A stretch of 45,343 nt of DNA, taken from NCBI GenBank assembly GCA_018819135.1, contig JAHJQK010000164.1, forward strand, positions 1-45,343, written 5' to 3'. Below are positions 17,315 through 26,380 of this stretch, piece after piece. Each line of letters begins with the position of its first letter. The first letter of the stretch is position 1. The translations under genes were made by a program, and so were the position numbers. This DNA is from Pseudomonadota bacterium. Its GTDB lineage: Bacteria; Desulfobacterota; SM23-61. The notes beneath the pieces were generated by a model. The model searched no databases and was not told the origin of the DNA. It saw only the letters and a program-made list of their open reading frames with translations.

Positions 17315-17962
17315 ATGAAGAAGAAAAACTTTTTCTGGTTATGGATCATAACCTTGCTCTTTGTTTTTGGGGCCGGATGCGCAGGAGTTCCAGTCCGGAA
17401 AACAGTCAAAATCGATACGAGCCTTCCGATCGGCAAGATCCAAGGAAATCAGTTCTTCGGCATTCGCTACCCCTTTAAAGTCTCAGCTCCCCCCGCCTGG
17501 GAGATTACTACAAAACACCCGGCGTTCATGATCGATTTAGGCTATGAAAAAGAAGGAATGGAGGAATCGGAAGTTTTTATTTATAACCCGGCCACCCAAT
17601 CGAACTTCCAGATCGATTTCACCCCCGCAGGCCGTTATTCTACCTTTGATCAGGAAAAGATCGAGTGGCTCACTACAATGGCCACGGGGAGTTTAGAGGA
17701 TGAATTAAAAAAGGATTACGGGGAAGGGATTCAAATAAAGGTTGCCCCTACCAAACCTTATTTATTAAAAGACGTTCCCTTCGCGGCGAAGAAATACGTG
17801 ACCTATGCCATCAAAGGAGTCAAACGCGAACAGGGATGGGTTTACGCTTTCTCCGAGCCATACCAGATTTTCATTCTCTACATGGTTTTGGAAAAGGAAG
17901 GGAAGAACGATTACGAAGCAATTAAGGAGATCTTAGATTCTTTCGAGTACATCCCCAAATAA
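17315..17962 (+). CDS. Putative lipoprotein of unknown function
   Basis: A 215-residue secreted protein. Residues 1-21 form a signal peptide with a Lys-rich start, a hydrophobic core and a lipobox ending in GAGC, so Cys22 is the likely lipidated residue. The mature part is a soluble alpha/beta domain without cysteines or recognisable motifs; the late segment (GWVYAFSEPYQIFILYMV, then EAIKEILDSFEYI) resembles the end of small domains that sense or bind ligands under the membrane. A GGAGGAGG ribosome binding site precedes the ATG. It converges with glcF and ends before a hairpin. Homology to a named family is not recognised. Confidence 0.75.
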   Translation: MKKKNFFWLWIITLLFVFGAGCAGVPVRKTVKIDTSLPIGKIQGNQFFGIRYPFKVSAPPAWEITTKHPAFMIDLGYEKEGMEESEVFIYNPATQSNFQIDFTPAGRYSTFDQEKIEWLTTMATGSLEDELKKDYGEGIQIKVAPTKPYLLKDVPFAAKKYVTYAIKGVKREQGWVYAFSEPYQIFILYMVLEKEGKNDYEAIKEILDSFEYIPK

Positions 17963-17980
17963 AAAAAGAGCAAAAAGCCC

Positions 17981-18053
17981 ATAGCTCGTAGCTCATAGCC
18001 AACGCCAACATTATGATCTTAGTTAAAGGCTATGAGCAATTTGCTATGAGCTA
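17981..18053. terminator. Bidirectional hairpin between the lipoprotein gene and glcF
   Basis: ATAGCTCGTAGCTCATAGCC (17981-18000) can pair with the tandem GGCTATGAGC...GCTATGAGCTAT (18028-18053). A/T runs lie on both outer sides. Position between convergent stops suggests a shared terminator. The tandem GCTATGAGC units resemble a dispersed repeat family. Confidence 0.6.
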
Positions 18054-18061
18054 TTTTTCCT

Positions 18062-19330
18062 CTAAACTCCGGCTTCATCTACCAGTTGGATGAGGTGTTT
18101 TACCTCCACCTGGGAATTCTTTTGGCCCAGTTGGTCCTTTAATTGCAGCATGCAGCCGGGACAGCCAGTGACCACCACCGAGGCTTTGGTAGCTTGGATG
18201 TCTTCTACCTTTTGCCGGCTGATTTGTTGGGATAGATCGTAATTGTAGAAGCTAAAGGAGCCCCCGCCTCCGCAACATCGCTGGGCATCGCGCATTTCCA
18301 CCAGAGTGATGCCGGGGAGGCTTTTCAAAACCTCCCGGGGTTGGGACAACACCCCTTGTCCGCGGTTGAGATGGCAGGGATCGTGGTAGGTGACCTTGCG
18401 GACAGATTCCTTCTCGGCCTTGGTCAACTTGATTTTTTGGGTCAGGAATTCAGCTATGTCCAGGACTTTGGTGCTGAAAGCGTTCACCCTGTCTCTCCAT
18501 TCCTGGCTTTCCCCCTCTACCAGGATTTTATAACTTTCCTTCAAAGCGGTCCCGCAGGTAGCACAGGCCACGATTATGGCGTCCAGCTCGTAGGGGGCAA
18601 AGGCTTCGATGTTCATTTTCAACAGGTCCAACCCGTTCTGCAGGTCGCCGGACATGAAAACCGGGATACCGCAGCAAGTCTGCTTCTTGGGAAAAACCAC
18701 TTCCACCCCATGGCGGCCCAGGACCCGGATGAGCGAGCGGCCGATGGCCGGATCCACGAAATCGATAAAGCAGCCGGAGAAGAGGCCAACCCGCATTTGA
18801 GCGGGGGCTTTGGAAGGAGGAATTACTTCGGGGAACTCCTTCCGGAGCGGAGTTTTGCTTAAATCCGGGATCAGCCTTCCTTTGCCGAAGGCCGAAAGGA
18901 AGAAGGGAAGATGCCGGAGTTTTCCATTCCCCTGCGGGGGTGCAAACATCTGCAAATAGGAGAAGGCCTTAAGCGCTTTTTCGAAAAGATTACGCTTTTT
19001 GAGTAGATACTTAAAAGCGACCTTCTTGGAAAACGGCAACCCTTTCCTTTTGGCCAGCTCGGCGCGGATTCCCAGGATGAGCTTCCCCTGATCCACGCCC
19101 GCCGGACAGGCTCCTTTGCAGGTCAGGCAGAGGAGACATTTAGAAAAGATGTCTTCCGTATAAGAAGAATACGGGAGTTCTCCCGCGACCAGGGCTTTGG
19201 CGATCTCCGTCTTTCCGCGGGAACTATAGGTCTCCCTTTGCAATTCTCTAAAAACCGGGCAGACTGCGGCGCATACTCCGCAGCGCGAGCATTTCTCCGC
19301 TTCCTGGAGCATGATTTGCGTTGGGTACAT
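18062..19330 (-). CDS. glcF: GlcF-like iron-sulfur subunit of a 2-hydroxyacid dehydrogenase (copy 1)
   Basis: A 422-residue Fe-S protein. Two N-terminal clusters, CSRCGVCAAVCP (14-25) and CLLCLTCKGACP (~66-77), each fit one [4Fe-4S]. The C-terminal half carries two cysteine-rich CCG domains, including TCCGIPVFMSG, CATCGTALKES, RCCGGGGSFSFYN and CPGCMLQL. This is the layout of the GlcF/LutA/HdrD-like family, which passes electrons from a FAD-dependent GlcD subunit to quinone or another carrier. The start has GGAG eight bases upstream. The matching GlcD gene lies upstream on the same strand, but a four-helix-bundle gene sits between them. A second GlcD/GlcF pair occurs at 36.6-39.3 kb. The oxidised hydroxy acid cannot be told from sequence. 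Confidence 0.88.
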   Translation of the reverse strand: MYPTQIMLQEAEKCSRCGVCAAVCPVFRELQRETYSSRGKTEIAKALVAGELPYSSYTEDIFSKCLLCLTCKGACPAGVDQGKLILGIRAELAKRKGLPFSKKVAFKYLLKKRNLFEKALKAFSYLQMFAPPQGNGKLRHLPFFLSAFGKGRLIPDLSKTPLRKEFPEVIPPSKAPAQMRVGLFSGCFIDFVDPAIGRSLIRVLGRHGVEVVFPKKQTCCGIPVFMSGDLQNGLDLLKMNIEAFAPYELDAIIVACATCGTALKESYKILVEGESQEWRDRVNAFSTKVLDIAEFLTQKIKLTKAEKESVRKVTYHDPCHLNRGQGVLSQPREVLKSLPGITLVEMRDAQRCCGGGGSFSFYNYDLSQQISRQKVEDIQATKASVVVTGCPGCMLQLKDQLGQKNSQVEVKHLIQLVDEAGV

Positions 19331-19351
19331 AACAACTCCTATTGAGTGTCA

Positions 19352-19367
19352 GTGTCAGTGTGAGTGT
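19352..19367 (+). repeat. Inverted repeat, left copy, flanking the four-helix-bundle gene
   Basis: GTGTCAGTGTGAGTGT here is the exact reverse complement of 19818-19833. Both copies are embedded in longer degenerate GTGTCA/GTGAGT runs (19344-19372 on this side). Confidence 0.8.
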
Positions 19368-19422
19368 CAGGGAAAAAATTTTTTGAATGAAAATACGCCA
19401 GAGTTATGATGAAAGATGGCAT

Positions 19423-19794
19423 CTATTTTGGGGACAAGGATTTTACAAGACCACTAAGCATCCTGCTGATTTCATCCGCCTCCGACCTCATAGCTAAATA
19501 TTCTTTCTCCGATAAATATTCCAGATCTCGGGCCAGCAAAAAATGATATTTCAATTCACCCACAGATCCCTTAGCGATACCAACAAATTGTCGGTATTCC
19601 GCTCGGTTAAGACGATGACTTCCCTCCATTAGATTGGTAGCAATAGAAGCAGATGCCCGTCTCATCTGCGAAACGAGGCCGAACAATTCGCTTTTTGGAA
19701 ACCGTTCCGTGATTTTATAAACTTTAATCGTCAGTCGATGGCTTTTCTTGAATACTTCAAGGTCTTCCACACTTTCCACCTTCATTTTTTCCAT
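19423..19794 (-). CDS. Four-helix-bundle protein (23S rRNA intervening-sequence-type family)
   Basis: A 123-residue protein of the S23/IVP four-helix-bundle family: VEDLEVFKKSHRLTIKVYK at the N-terminus, then FGLVSQMRRASASIATNL and NRAEYRQFVGIAKGSVGEL, and a final helical segment after the LEYLSEKEY turn. These genes were first seen in intervening sequences of 23S rRNA but also occur alone at dispersed sites. The start ATG follows GAGGAGGGG. It sits between glcD and glcF copy 1, and is bounded by inverted copies of GTGTCAGTGTGAGTGT. The equivalent glcD-glcF junction in copy 2 is only 86 bases, so this looks like a ~0.5-kb insertion. The molecular role of the family is unknown. Confidence 0.88.
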   Translation of the reverse strand: MEKMKVESVEDLEVFKKSHRLTIKVYKITERFPKSELFGLVSQMRRASASIATNLMEGSHRLNRAEYRQFVGIAKGSVGELKYHFLLARDLEYLSEKEYLAMRSEADEISRMLSGLVKSLSPK

Positions 19795-19817
19795 GCTATC
19801 CCCTCCTCTTTTTACTC

Positions 19818-19833
19818 ACACTCACACTGACAC
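19818..19833 (-). repeat. Inverted repeat, right copy, flanking the four-helix-bundle gene
   Basis: ACACTCACACTGACAC, the exact reverse complement of 19352-19367, within a longer run at 19814-19840, between the four-helix-bundle gene and the end of glcD. Confidence 0.8.
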
Positions 19834-19844
19834 TCACCCTTTTT

Positions 19845-21215
19845 TTAAACAAACTTCCCCGGATTCATAATCCCATTGGGGTCAAAGACCTTCTTGATGT
19901 TCTTCCAAAGCTCCATCTCAGCCGGGCTGATTTCCAGGTGCATGAAAGGCTTCTTGGCCAGCCCGATACCGTGCTCTCCGGTGAGGGTTCCACCGAGAGC
20001 AATGGAGGCTTCGAAGATTTCTTTTATCGCGTTTTCCACCCTTGCCGCTTCCTCCTTGTTCCCCGGGTCATAGGTGATCAAGGGATGCATGTTGCCGTCG
20101 CCGGCGTGGGCCAGAAGATAAATGGTAATGTTATATTTTTTTTCGATCTCGTTTAGCCTGCGCACCATAGCCGGTATTTTGCTGATGGGCACGGTAGCAT
20201 CCTCGGCCACCATAGTCTTACTGAGCCGGTAAAGGGCTACAGACCCGATCTTCCGGGCGAGCCAGAGCTTGTCTGCTTCCTCTTCAGTCTGGGCCAGCTT
20301 GATGTCGAAAGCCCCCTGAGTTTCGCAAAATTCTTTAGCGATCCGCGCCTGGCGGTCCACGGTCTCGGCAAATCCATCCACTTCGATAATCAGCATGGCC
20401 GCGGCATCGGTAGGCAGTCCCAGGTTATACACCCTTTCGCAGGTACGGATGTAATGCTGGTCCATCAGCTCGAGGGCCCGGGGAACGATGCCGGCCGCCA
20501 TGATGCGGGAAACCGTGGTGCTGGCATCGTCGATGGAGCGGAAAGCGACCAGTAGGGTCCGCCGGGCTTCGGGTTTGGCAATGAGCTTCACAATGATTTT
20601 GGTGATGACCGCCAGGGTTCCTTCCGAGCCGCAAAGCAACCGGGTCACATCATAGCCGGTGACATTCTTTATAGGCCGACCCCCGGTCTTGATTACTTCT
20701 CCGGAGGGCAAGACGGCTTCAAGACCCAGAAGGTAATCCCGGGTTACCCCGTATTTCACGCATCTCGGCCCGCCAGCATTCGTGGCAACATTGCCCCCGA
20801 TTTGACAAATCGATTGGGACGCCGGGTCAGGGGGATAAAAAACCCCGGCTGCCTCAGCAGCCAATTGTAGGTCCTGGGTAATGACTCCGGGTTCGACAAC
20901 AGCTAAGCGATCTTCTGGGTTGATTTCCAGGATTCTATTCTTCTTAGACATAGCCATAACGATCCCACTCCGGTCGGGAACACACATCCCGGTCAATCCT
21001 GTGGCTGAACCTCGTGGGGTCACCGGGACCTTCTCCCGATTGGCCAGCTTCAGCACCCGGGATACTTCTTCTGTTGTGACGGGAAGAACCACCAGGTCCG
21101 GCTTTTTTTCCGCAAATACATCGTGGGAATAAACCATCAAGTCTTCGGGGGCATCAAGGCAGCGTTCTTTACCAACAATATCTCTGAGTTCGCGTTTAAG
21201 GGATGCTGGTACCAT
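19845..21215 (-). CDS. glcD: GlcD-like FAD-linked oxidase (copy 1)
   Basis: A 456-residue flavoprotein of the vanillyl-alcohol-oxidase/PCMH type. I start at the ATG at 21215 because GAGGAG stands eight bases upstream; the frame runs 36 codons further without a ribosome site. The FAD-binding part contains TPRGSATGLTGMCVP, VVEPGV, YPPDPAS and the glycine-rich IGGNVATNAGGP. The C-terminal cap has AHAGDGNMHPLI and GEHGIG, typical of GlcD and D-lactate dehydrogenases. It would oxidise a 2-hydroxy acid to the 2-oxo acid and hand electrons to the GlcF protein encoded downstream. It differs clearly in sequence from the second copy at 36.6 kb, so the two pairs probably handle different acids or directions. 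Confidence 0.88.
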   Translation of the reverse strand: MVPASLKRELRDIVGKERCLDAPEDLMVYSHDVFAEKKPDLVVLPVTTEEVSRVLKLANREKVPVTPRGSATGLTGMCVPDRSGIVMAMSKKNRILEINPEDRLAVVEPGVITQDLQLAAEAAGVFYPPDPASQSICQIGGNVATNAGGPRCVKYGVTRDYLLGLEAVLPSGEVIKTGGRPIKNVTGYDVTRLLCGSEGTLAVITKIIVKLIAKPEARRTLLVAFRSIDDASTTVSRIMAAGIVPRALELMDQHYIRTCERVYNLGLPTDAAAMLIIEVDGFAETVDRQARIAKEFCETQGAFDIKLAQTEEEADKLWLARKIGSVALYRLSKTMVAEDATVPISKIPAMVRRLNEIEKKYNITIYLLAHAGDGNMHPLITYDPGNKEEAARVENAIKEIFEASIALGGTLTGEHGIGLAKKPFMHLEISPAEMELWKNIKKVFDPNGIMNPGKFV

Positions 21216-21497
21216 AATGATTTCTCCTCGCAAGGGATTTACCGTCTTCGCCGTTAAAAATTGCCAACTTCTACTTATTTTATTCTGATTAGTTTTGTCA
21301 ATGAAAAAATGGATAACTTCCAAACTAGCGAGTAATATGGGACAGACCTAAAAATGGCTTTATTCCCCTTTATTTTTCTTCTATCAATTGGCAGGGTTTG
21401 CCAGGAAAGTGCCGGGAGCACTCGTTCCTCTGCCCATATGAAAAAGGAATGGAGTGAGGGGAATTGGCCAAAGGGCTTGGGGTTTGGAATTACCAGT

Positions 21498-22433
21498 TTA
21501 GAATTTGGTTTTATCTTTTCCTTTCAGCTTGAGAAGCTTTCTTACTTCATCCGGGGTGGCTACTTCCAGGCTCAGCTCCTCCATCAGGTGACGGATTTTC
21601 TGCACGCTCTCTTCGTTGGATTTTACTATTTGGCCTTTGCTGATATACAGGTTGTCTTCCATCCCCACCCGAACGTTACCTCCGAGAGCGGAGGCCACGA
21701 CCCCCAGAGAGAATTGGTAACGGCCCACGGGGAGGACTGACCAGACATAATCATCACCGAAGAGGCTGTCCGCGGTGTGTTTCATGTGCAGCAGGTTTTC
21801 GACGCTCGGTTGAATAGCCCCCAGGATTCCCATAATGAGCTGGAGAAAGAAGGGTTTATCAAGGAAACCCCGATCGGCCATGTGGGCGGCGTTGTAAATA
21901 TGGCCTACATCATAGCATTCCATCTCTGGTTTCGTCCCGTGATCTCGAAAGGTCTTCAGAAAAACTTCTAAGGATTTAAAGGTATTGGCAAAAATGAATT
22001 CTCGCGTCATCTCCAAGTATTTCGGTTCCCATTCGAATTTAAATTTGGAATAACGCTCCAGGAGAGGAAAGAGGCCGAAATTGAAAGAACCCATGTTGCA
22101 ACTGGCCAGTTCCGGTTCCAGTTGGGCGACCACCCTTACCCGCTCCTCAGGGGTCATCCCCAGACCGCCTCCGGTGGTTGGGCATTGGATTACGTTAGAA
22201 CGCCTGTGAATCTCTCCGCAGATTTCCTTGAACAAACCAATGTCGGAACTCGGCTGCCCTGTCTTGGGATCGCGGGCATGGAGGTGCACAGTCGCGGCGC
22301 CTGCCTTGCCCGCCTTGACCGCTTCATCGGCGATTTGCTGAGGAGTTATCGGAAGGTACTCTGACATAGTAGGAATGTGGATGGAACCCGTAACAGCGCA
22401 GTTAATGAACAGCTTGCCTTGCTTCATGGCCAT
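21498..22433 (-). CDS. BKACE-family (DUF849) beta-keto acid cleavage enzyme
   Basis: A TIM-barrel enzyme of the family typified by 3-keto-5-aminohexanoate cleavage enzyme (Kce). BKACE enzymes condense a beta-keto acid with acetyl-CoA and split it to acetoacetate and a new acyl-CoA, using Zn2+. The family start (CAVTGSIHIPTMSEYLPITP) and the metal motif VHLHARD are clear; the late GMEDN provides the third metal ligand. The likely start is the Met of MAMKQGK at 22433, eight bases after GGAG; two codons more are possible. It lies after the XRE-cupin gene and before glcD on the same strand. Within this locus it could turn a beta-keto acid product into a CoA ester. The substrate side chain cannot be predicted here. 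Confidence 0.88.
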   Translation of the reverse strand: MAMKQGKLFINCAVTGSIHIPTMSEYLPITPQQIADEAVKAGKAGAATVHLHARDPKTGQPSSDIGLFKEICGEIHRRSNVIQCPTTGGGLGMTPEERVRVVAQLEPELASCNMGSFNFGLFPLLERYSKFKFEWEPKYLEMTREFIFANTFKSLEVFLKTFRDHGTKPEMECYDVGHIYNAAHMADRGFLDKPFFLQLIMGILGAIQPSVENLLHMKHTADSLFGDDYVWSVLPVGRYQFSLGVVASALGGNVRVGMEDNLYISKGQIVKSNEESVQKIRHLMEELSLEVATPDEVRKLLKLKGKDKTKF

Positions 22434-22547
22434 GATCATACTCCTTTCATTTGATTATAAATAGGGCAGCGAAGAATGGGTTCTTGCCCAGTTGGGAAAT
22501 GAGCGGATCCAGATAAAGTTAAATGCAAAAATCCATGTTTGCCCGTC

Positions 22548-23168
22548 TTAAAACCAAGGAGGTGATAGGACTACGATGACTTCAATGGATTCATCTCCGG
22601 TGCCGCGCCAGGCGTGGGGAAGATGAGCCGGATGATAAATGCTATCCCCCGCCCTTAGTTGATGAATTTTCTCACCAACCCGGTATTCCAGATTTCCTTT
22701 TAAAACCAAACAACATTTTTCACCCGGAGGGTCGATTATGGGTTCATCGCCAGAAGATTCGCCCGGGGTTAGGCGCAGGAAAAGGACCTCAATCTGTCGG
22801 TTCAAATCTGGCGTGATGAGTTCATAGGATACCCTGGATCCAGGAAGAGACAGGGTCTTGCGGCGATCTCCGCGAACAACCTTAACATCCCCGATGAATG
22901 AGGATTCGTTGATTCTTTGGCCTCCATGGGAAGGAAGATGTCCCAGGTTATTATGGGCATTTGCTCCATCGGTAAAGAGATTCACCATGCTGATTCCAAA
23001 CTGGAGAGCAATTTTTTTAAGGGAGCTGACCGAAGGTTGAGCCAGGCCTCTTTCTACCTGGCTGAGGAAGCTTTTAGAAAGTCCTGTTTTTTGGGAGAGT
23101 TTTTCGAGAGTTAATTTGCGGATGCGCCGCTCCTCCCGAATTCTCTCCCCCAGATTTTCCATGTCCAT
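22548..23168 (-). CDS. XRE-family transcriptional regulator with C-terminal cupin domain
   Basis: An HTH_3/XRE domain occupies about the first 60 residues (LGERIREERRIRKLTLEKLS, TGLSKSFLSQVERG). A linker leads to a cupin_2 domain in the last ~80 residues with PPGEKCCLVLKGNLEYRVG and AGDSIYHPAHLPHAWRGTG; the histidines there are in the normal cupin metal/ligand positions. Such proteins (PuuR- or SutR-like layout) usually repress catabolic genes until a small carboxylate or amine binds the cupin. I start at the ATG at 23168, with AAGG about ten bases upstream; the frame extends 12 codons further. It lies inside the minus-strand catabolic block, so it is the natural local regulator. Candidate operators are the palindrome at 23371-23384 and the repeat at 30087-30119. 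Confidence 0.88.
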   Translation of the reverse strand: MDMENLGERIREERRIRKLTLEKLSQKTGLSKSFLSQVERGLAQPSVSSLKKIALQFGISMVNLFTDGANAHNNLGHLPSHGGQRINESSFIGDVKVVRGDRRKTLSLPGSRVSYELITPDLNRQIEVLFLRLTPGESSGDEPIIDPPGEKCCLVLKGNLEYRVGEKIHQLRAGDSIYHPAHLPHAWRGTGDESIEVIVVLSPPWF

Positions 23169-23370
23169 GAGAATGACCTTTCCCTTAAAGGAAAAACTTG
23201 GCACTTCTCATTCGGCACAGATTTTCTCAGATAGACGCAGCTAAAGATTCTTTTCAATTAAAGAGAATTCAGTCCTGCCAAGGCGGGATGAAAGAAATCC
23301 AAATTTTTTAAACTATAATTGAAATTTTTTATAAAGTTAGCGCTTTTTTTTCAGTATGTCAAGAAAAAAT

Positions 23371-23384
23371 TTAATATATATTAA
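23371..23384. promoter_or_regulatory. Perfect AT palindrome upstream of the XRE-cupin gene
   Basis: TTAATATATATTAA is a 14-base perfect palindrome in the ~300-base gap between the acyl-CoA ligase and the XRE-cupin gene. The gap is very AT-rich and is the expected promoter region of the regulator. Operator function is a guess; an all-AT palindrome can arise by chance in such sequence. A partial copy of the dispersed CACAGAT/CGCAG repeat lies at 23213-23244. Confidence 0.3.
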
Positions 23385-23465
23385 AAAAAACATAAATAAC
23401 CCTTTCTCTATGCGAAGAGGGATTTGTTCAGTGAATTTCCGACTCGGGACATCAGCCGCACCCCA

Positions 23466-24881
23466 TTATTTATATAAATCTCTTTTATCGATCACTCGCC
23501 GGGCTTTAAACTGGGTTCTTTCGATTTTTCCCGGCTCCATCAACTGGACATTGGCTCGGACGCCGATAACGGATTTTAGCTTTTCTTCCATCTCTTTATG
23601 GAGTTGTTCAAGAATCTGGGGATCAGCTTGCGCTTTGACAGCTATCTCCTTGTTGTATTCAGCCTGAACCAACAATTCATCCATGACTTTTTCCCTGGTG
23701 ATGATGATGCGGAATTCTTCTCCAAAGCCCTCAATGGACCGCAGAGCTTCTTCCACACCGCTGGGATAGATGTTCTCCCCCCGGACAATAAACATATCAT
23801 CTACCCTTCCGTAAACCCCCTTGGGGAGCCGCGGATAGGTTCTACCACAGGGACAGGGTTCATTGGTCCAGGTCGCCAGGTCTGCCGAATAAAGCCGGAT
23901 CATCGGCTGCGAAGTTCTTTCCAGATGGGTGTAAACCGGTACACCCTCCATTCCATAATCCACCGCTTTCTTGGTTTCGGGGTCCACCAATTCGGTATAG
24001 ACGATGTCCTGCCATAAGTGCATCCCGGTGCGAAACTCGCATTCTCCATTGGTCATCCAGGGGGTCATCTCCGCCATTGTCCCCGAATCAAGGCATTTAC
24101 AATTGTAGGTTTCTTCAATTTTTCTCTTTGTGGAAGCAATTCCTGCCCCGGGTTCTCCCGAGAAAAACATAATCTTAAAACTAAAATCTTTTGCTGGCTC
24201 ATATCCCTCTTCGCGCGCTCTTTCGGCGAGGTAGAGAGCGAAAGAAGGGGTCCCGTAGAAAGCCGTAGGCTGGATGTCCTTGATCCACCTCAGAGCCATT
24301 AAGGTTTGTCCCGGCAAGCCAGCCCCAAAGGGGAAGCAGGTTAGCCGCAGCCGCTCCGCTCCAGCCAACGCTCCCCAGCTTCCCACGTAGAGGCTGAAAA
24401 AAGAGCCGATAAAAACCGAATCCCCTGGCCTCAGCCCGAAGGCCCACATAATCCGGGCGTGAGCGTTGCCGATTCGTTCCCAATCATCTCTCCCGATGGC
24501 AAAAGCTGTCGGTTTTCCCGTGGTCCCGGATGTACCGTGGACGCGAAATACTTGTTCTCGGGGAATGCAGAGATAACTGCCGAAAGGAGGATTCTTGGCC
24601 TGGTCTTCCCGAATTTCATGCTTGTAGACCAGGGGGATCTTTGTGAAATCCTCCAAGCTTTTTACCTGGTCAGGGTGGATTCCGGCTTCATCCCATTTCT
24701 TGCGGTAAAAGGGAGCGCGTTCATAGGCGTAGGCGATTTGGGCTTTTAACTTTTTAAGAATGATTTCATCTCTCCTGGATGGATCCATCGTCTCCAAGTC
24801 TTTAAACCAATAGCGTTCCTGCGGGGAAGGAAAGTAATCATTGTCATACCGGGGAGGCCATTCATTGGGGTTCTTAATCAT
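23466..24881 (-). CDS. PaaK-like AMP-forming acyl-CoA ligase
   Basis: A 471-residue adenylate-forming enzyme of the phenylacetate-CoA ligase type. The ATP-binding P-loop is VHGTSGTTGKPTAFAIG (114-130). A mid-domain motif YGTPSFALYLAERA and the core SGEPGAG follow, then CPCGRTYPRLP and GRVDDMFIVRGENIYPSGVE, whose lysine/arginine-containing hinge leads to the C-terminal lid. Family members activate aromatic or small branched acids; many deltaproteobacterial paralogues have unknown substrates. GGAGG stands directly upstream of the ATG. It follows the 2-hydroxyacyl-CoA dehydratase-type genes, so it probably makes the CoA ester they act on. The product specificity cannot be assigned from the sequence. 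Confidence 0.85.
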   Translation of the reverse strand: MIKNPNEWPPRYDNDYFPSPQERYWFKDLETMDPSRRDEIILKKLKAQIAYAYERAPFYRKKWDEAGIHPDQVKSLEDFTKIPLVYKHEIREDQAKNPPFGSYLCIPREQVFRVHGTSGTTGKPTAFAIGRDDWERIGNAHARIMWAFGLRPGDSVFIGSFFSLYVGSWGALAGAERLRLTCFPFGAGLPGQTLMALRWIKDIQPTAFYGTPSFALYLAERAREEGYEPAKDFSFKIMFFSGEPGAGIASTKRKIEETYNCKCLDSGTMAEMTPWMTNGECEFRTGMHLWQDIVYTELVDPETKKAVDYGMEGVPVYTHLERTSQPMIRLYSADLATWTNEPCPCGRTYPRLPKGVYGRVDDMFIVRGENIYPSGVEEALRSIEGFGEEFRIIITREKVMDELLVQAEYNKEIAVKAQADPQILEQLHKEMEEKLKSVIGVRANVQLMEPGKIERTQFKARRVIDKRDLYK

Positions 24882-25039
24882 CTCATCCTCCTTTCATCTT
24901 GTTTGAGAATTCAATACCAGGAACCGGACCATGGCCTAACCCCCCCAGGTGGTATAATAGAGCACTTCTCTTTCCGGGGGATGGGGGTACGAAGTGTCTT
25001 AGGCAATTTATCACATCCATTTTCCATTTCCAACTGGAT

Positions 25040-26380
25040 TCATGAAAGCTTCTTGCTTCTGCGGGCGTCTATGGTCTCCAGAAATCCTTGAAACCTCATC
25101 TTGATCTGAGCATCTGCCCAGGCCCGCGGGTCCACCATGTCGCTTTCGAAGATAAGCATGGGCACGTCGATCTCGGCCAGTTTGTTCTTGACGTGTAATT
25201 GGCCCATGCTTGTCGCTCGGCAAGAGCGAGTTCGGTGGCCGATGGCCCCGTCTAATTTATACTCAAAAACCCAACGCTTGACCAGTCCTGCACCTACGCC
25301 AGGGCTGAAGACCCCAGGGTTGCAGATGTCGGGATTGATTTCCGACCCTTGCTTTTGCTTGTATTGGGCTGTCTTCCAGGTCCGTTCGACCAAATTCTCC
25401 AGCGGATCGGGCAGGTCCACTTCTACGGGTTGCCCGACATAGTAAGTAGATTCCACGCAAACTACCGCACCCAAGGTTTGAAGATAATTGAACAGCCCCA
25501 TGTTAAACCAGGGAGGAATCCCCAGCCAGCCAAAACGGTATTTTTCTTCCGGGATAACCCCGATGCCGCGGTCTACCCGATCCTTGATTTCTGCATAGAG
25601 ATCCTGGTAAAAGTTTACGGCTTCTCGATCACCCGCCAGATATAGGAAGGGAATGATGGCCGTGAAATAGTCCTCCGAACCCATGGGGCAAGGAACGGCC
25701 TTGCGCAGCTCCAGCACCCGATACCAGTATTTCATCGCTTCTTGGGAGGTTTTCATGATATCGCGGAATCGTCCCATGTCCAGCTTCTTTCCGGTCTGTT
25801 GCTCCAAGAAACTGATTTGAGCCAGAAGGGTGGCCCGTATCTGAGTTTTGTAATGTTCGGCAAGGCGCGGATCTTCCAAATCAGCATCATAGGGAGGGCT
25901 CACCGGGTCATCATTGAACTGGGGGACGTTGAGGAAGTGGGTCCCGATGGCCTGGAACCACTTATACCTTGGCTCGCATATCAATGCCGAGCCCAAGAGC
26001 AAGTTCGGATTTCCCATGCCATCCAGAGGAGCCTCAGGGGGAACCTCCCCTGAATCACGGCATCGGCGTAAGTATCCCAGAGTATTCCTGACATAGGAGC
26101 AGAGTTCATTACTATACCCTTCGGCCTCAGCCTCCTGGCAAAAACCCATAGCCACCTTTTGGGCCGCACATAAGGTGCCGTAATTCTCCGGCCATTCACC
26201 CACCAGGTCAAAGGCTTGCAAAATCTCTGCGCCCGTACCGAGCATGTTCCAAACCAATTGGGTTTCGGGGAGCTGCCGGCGCTGGGCTCGATCGTAAAAG
26301 CTGGGGATGTATTTTTTGATGTTGCGAACCGTTTCTGTTGACTTGACCGCCCGGCTCATTTCACTATTCATATGACTCAT
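25040..26380 (-). CDS. 2-hydroxyacyl-CoA dehydratase-family protein, subunit 1
   Basis: A 446-residue member of the HgdB/FldC/BcrBC superfamily, in which paired subunits bind [4Fe-4S] clusters and perform radical dehydration of 2-hydroxyacyl-CoA or reduction of aromatic CoA esters. The N-terminal region has conserved-looking cysteines (LCAAQKVAMGFC, ELCSYVRNTLG), and ICEPRYKWF and ESTYYVGQPVEV mark later conserved loops; an RSCRATSMGQL segment near residue 395 supplies a further cysteine. The start has AAGGGG upstream. It lies 58 bases after the companion gene. The ATP-dependent activator (HgdC/archerase) that such enzymes need is not in the window. Subfamily, and therefore dehydratase versus reductase activity, is not resolved. 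Confidence 0.82.
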   Translation of the reverse strand: MSHMNSEMSRAVKSTETVRNIKKYIPSFYDRAQRRQLPETQLVWNMLGTGAEILQAFDLVGEWPENYGTLCAAQKVAMGFCQEAEAEGYSNELCSYVRNTLGYLRRCRDSGEVPPEAPLDGMGNPNLLLGSALICEPRYKWFQAIGTHFLNVPQFNDDPVSPPYDADLEDPRLAEHYKTQIRATLLAQISFLEQQTGKKLDMGRFRDIMKTSQEAMKYWYRVLELRKAVPCPMGSEDYFTAIIPFLYLAGDREAVNFYQDLYAEIKDRVDRGIGVIPEEKYRFGWLGIPPWFNMGLFNYLQTLGAVVCVESTYYVGQPVEVDLPDPLENLVERTWKTAQYKQKQGSEINPDICNPGVFSPGVGAGLVKRWVFEYKLDGAIGHRTRSCRATSMGQLHVKNKLAEIDVPMLIFESDMVDPRAWADAQIKMRFQGFLETIDARRSKKLS

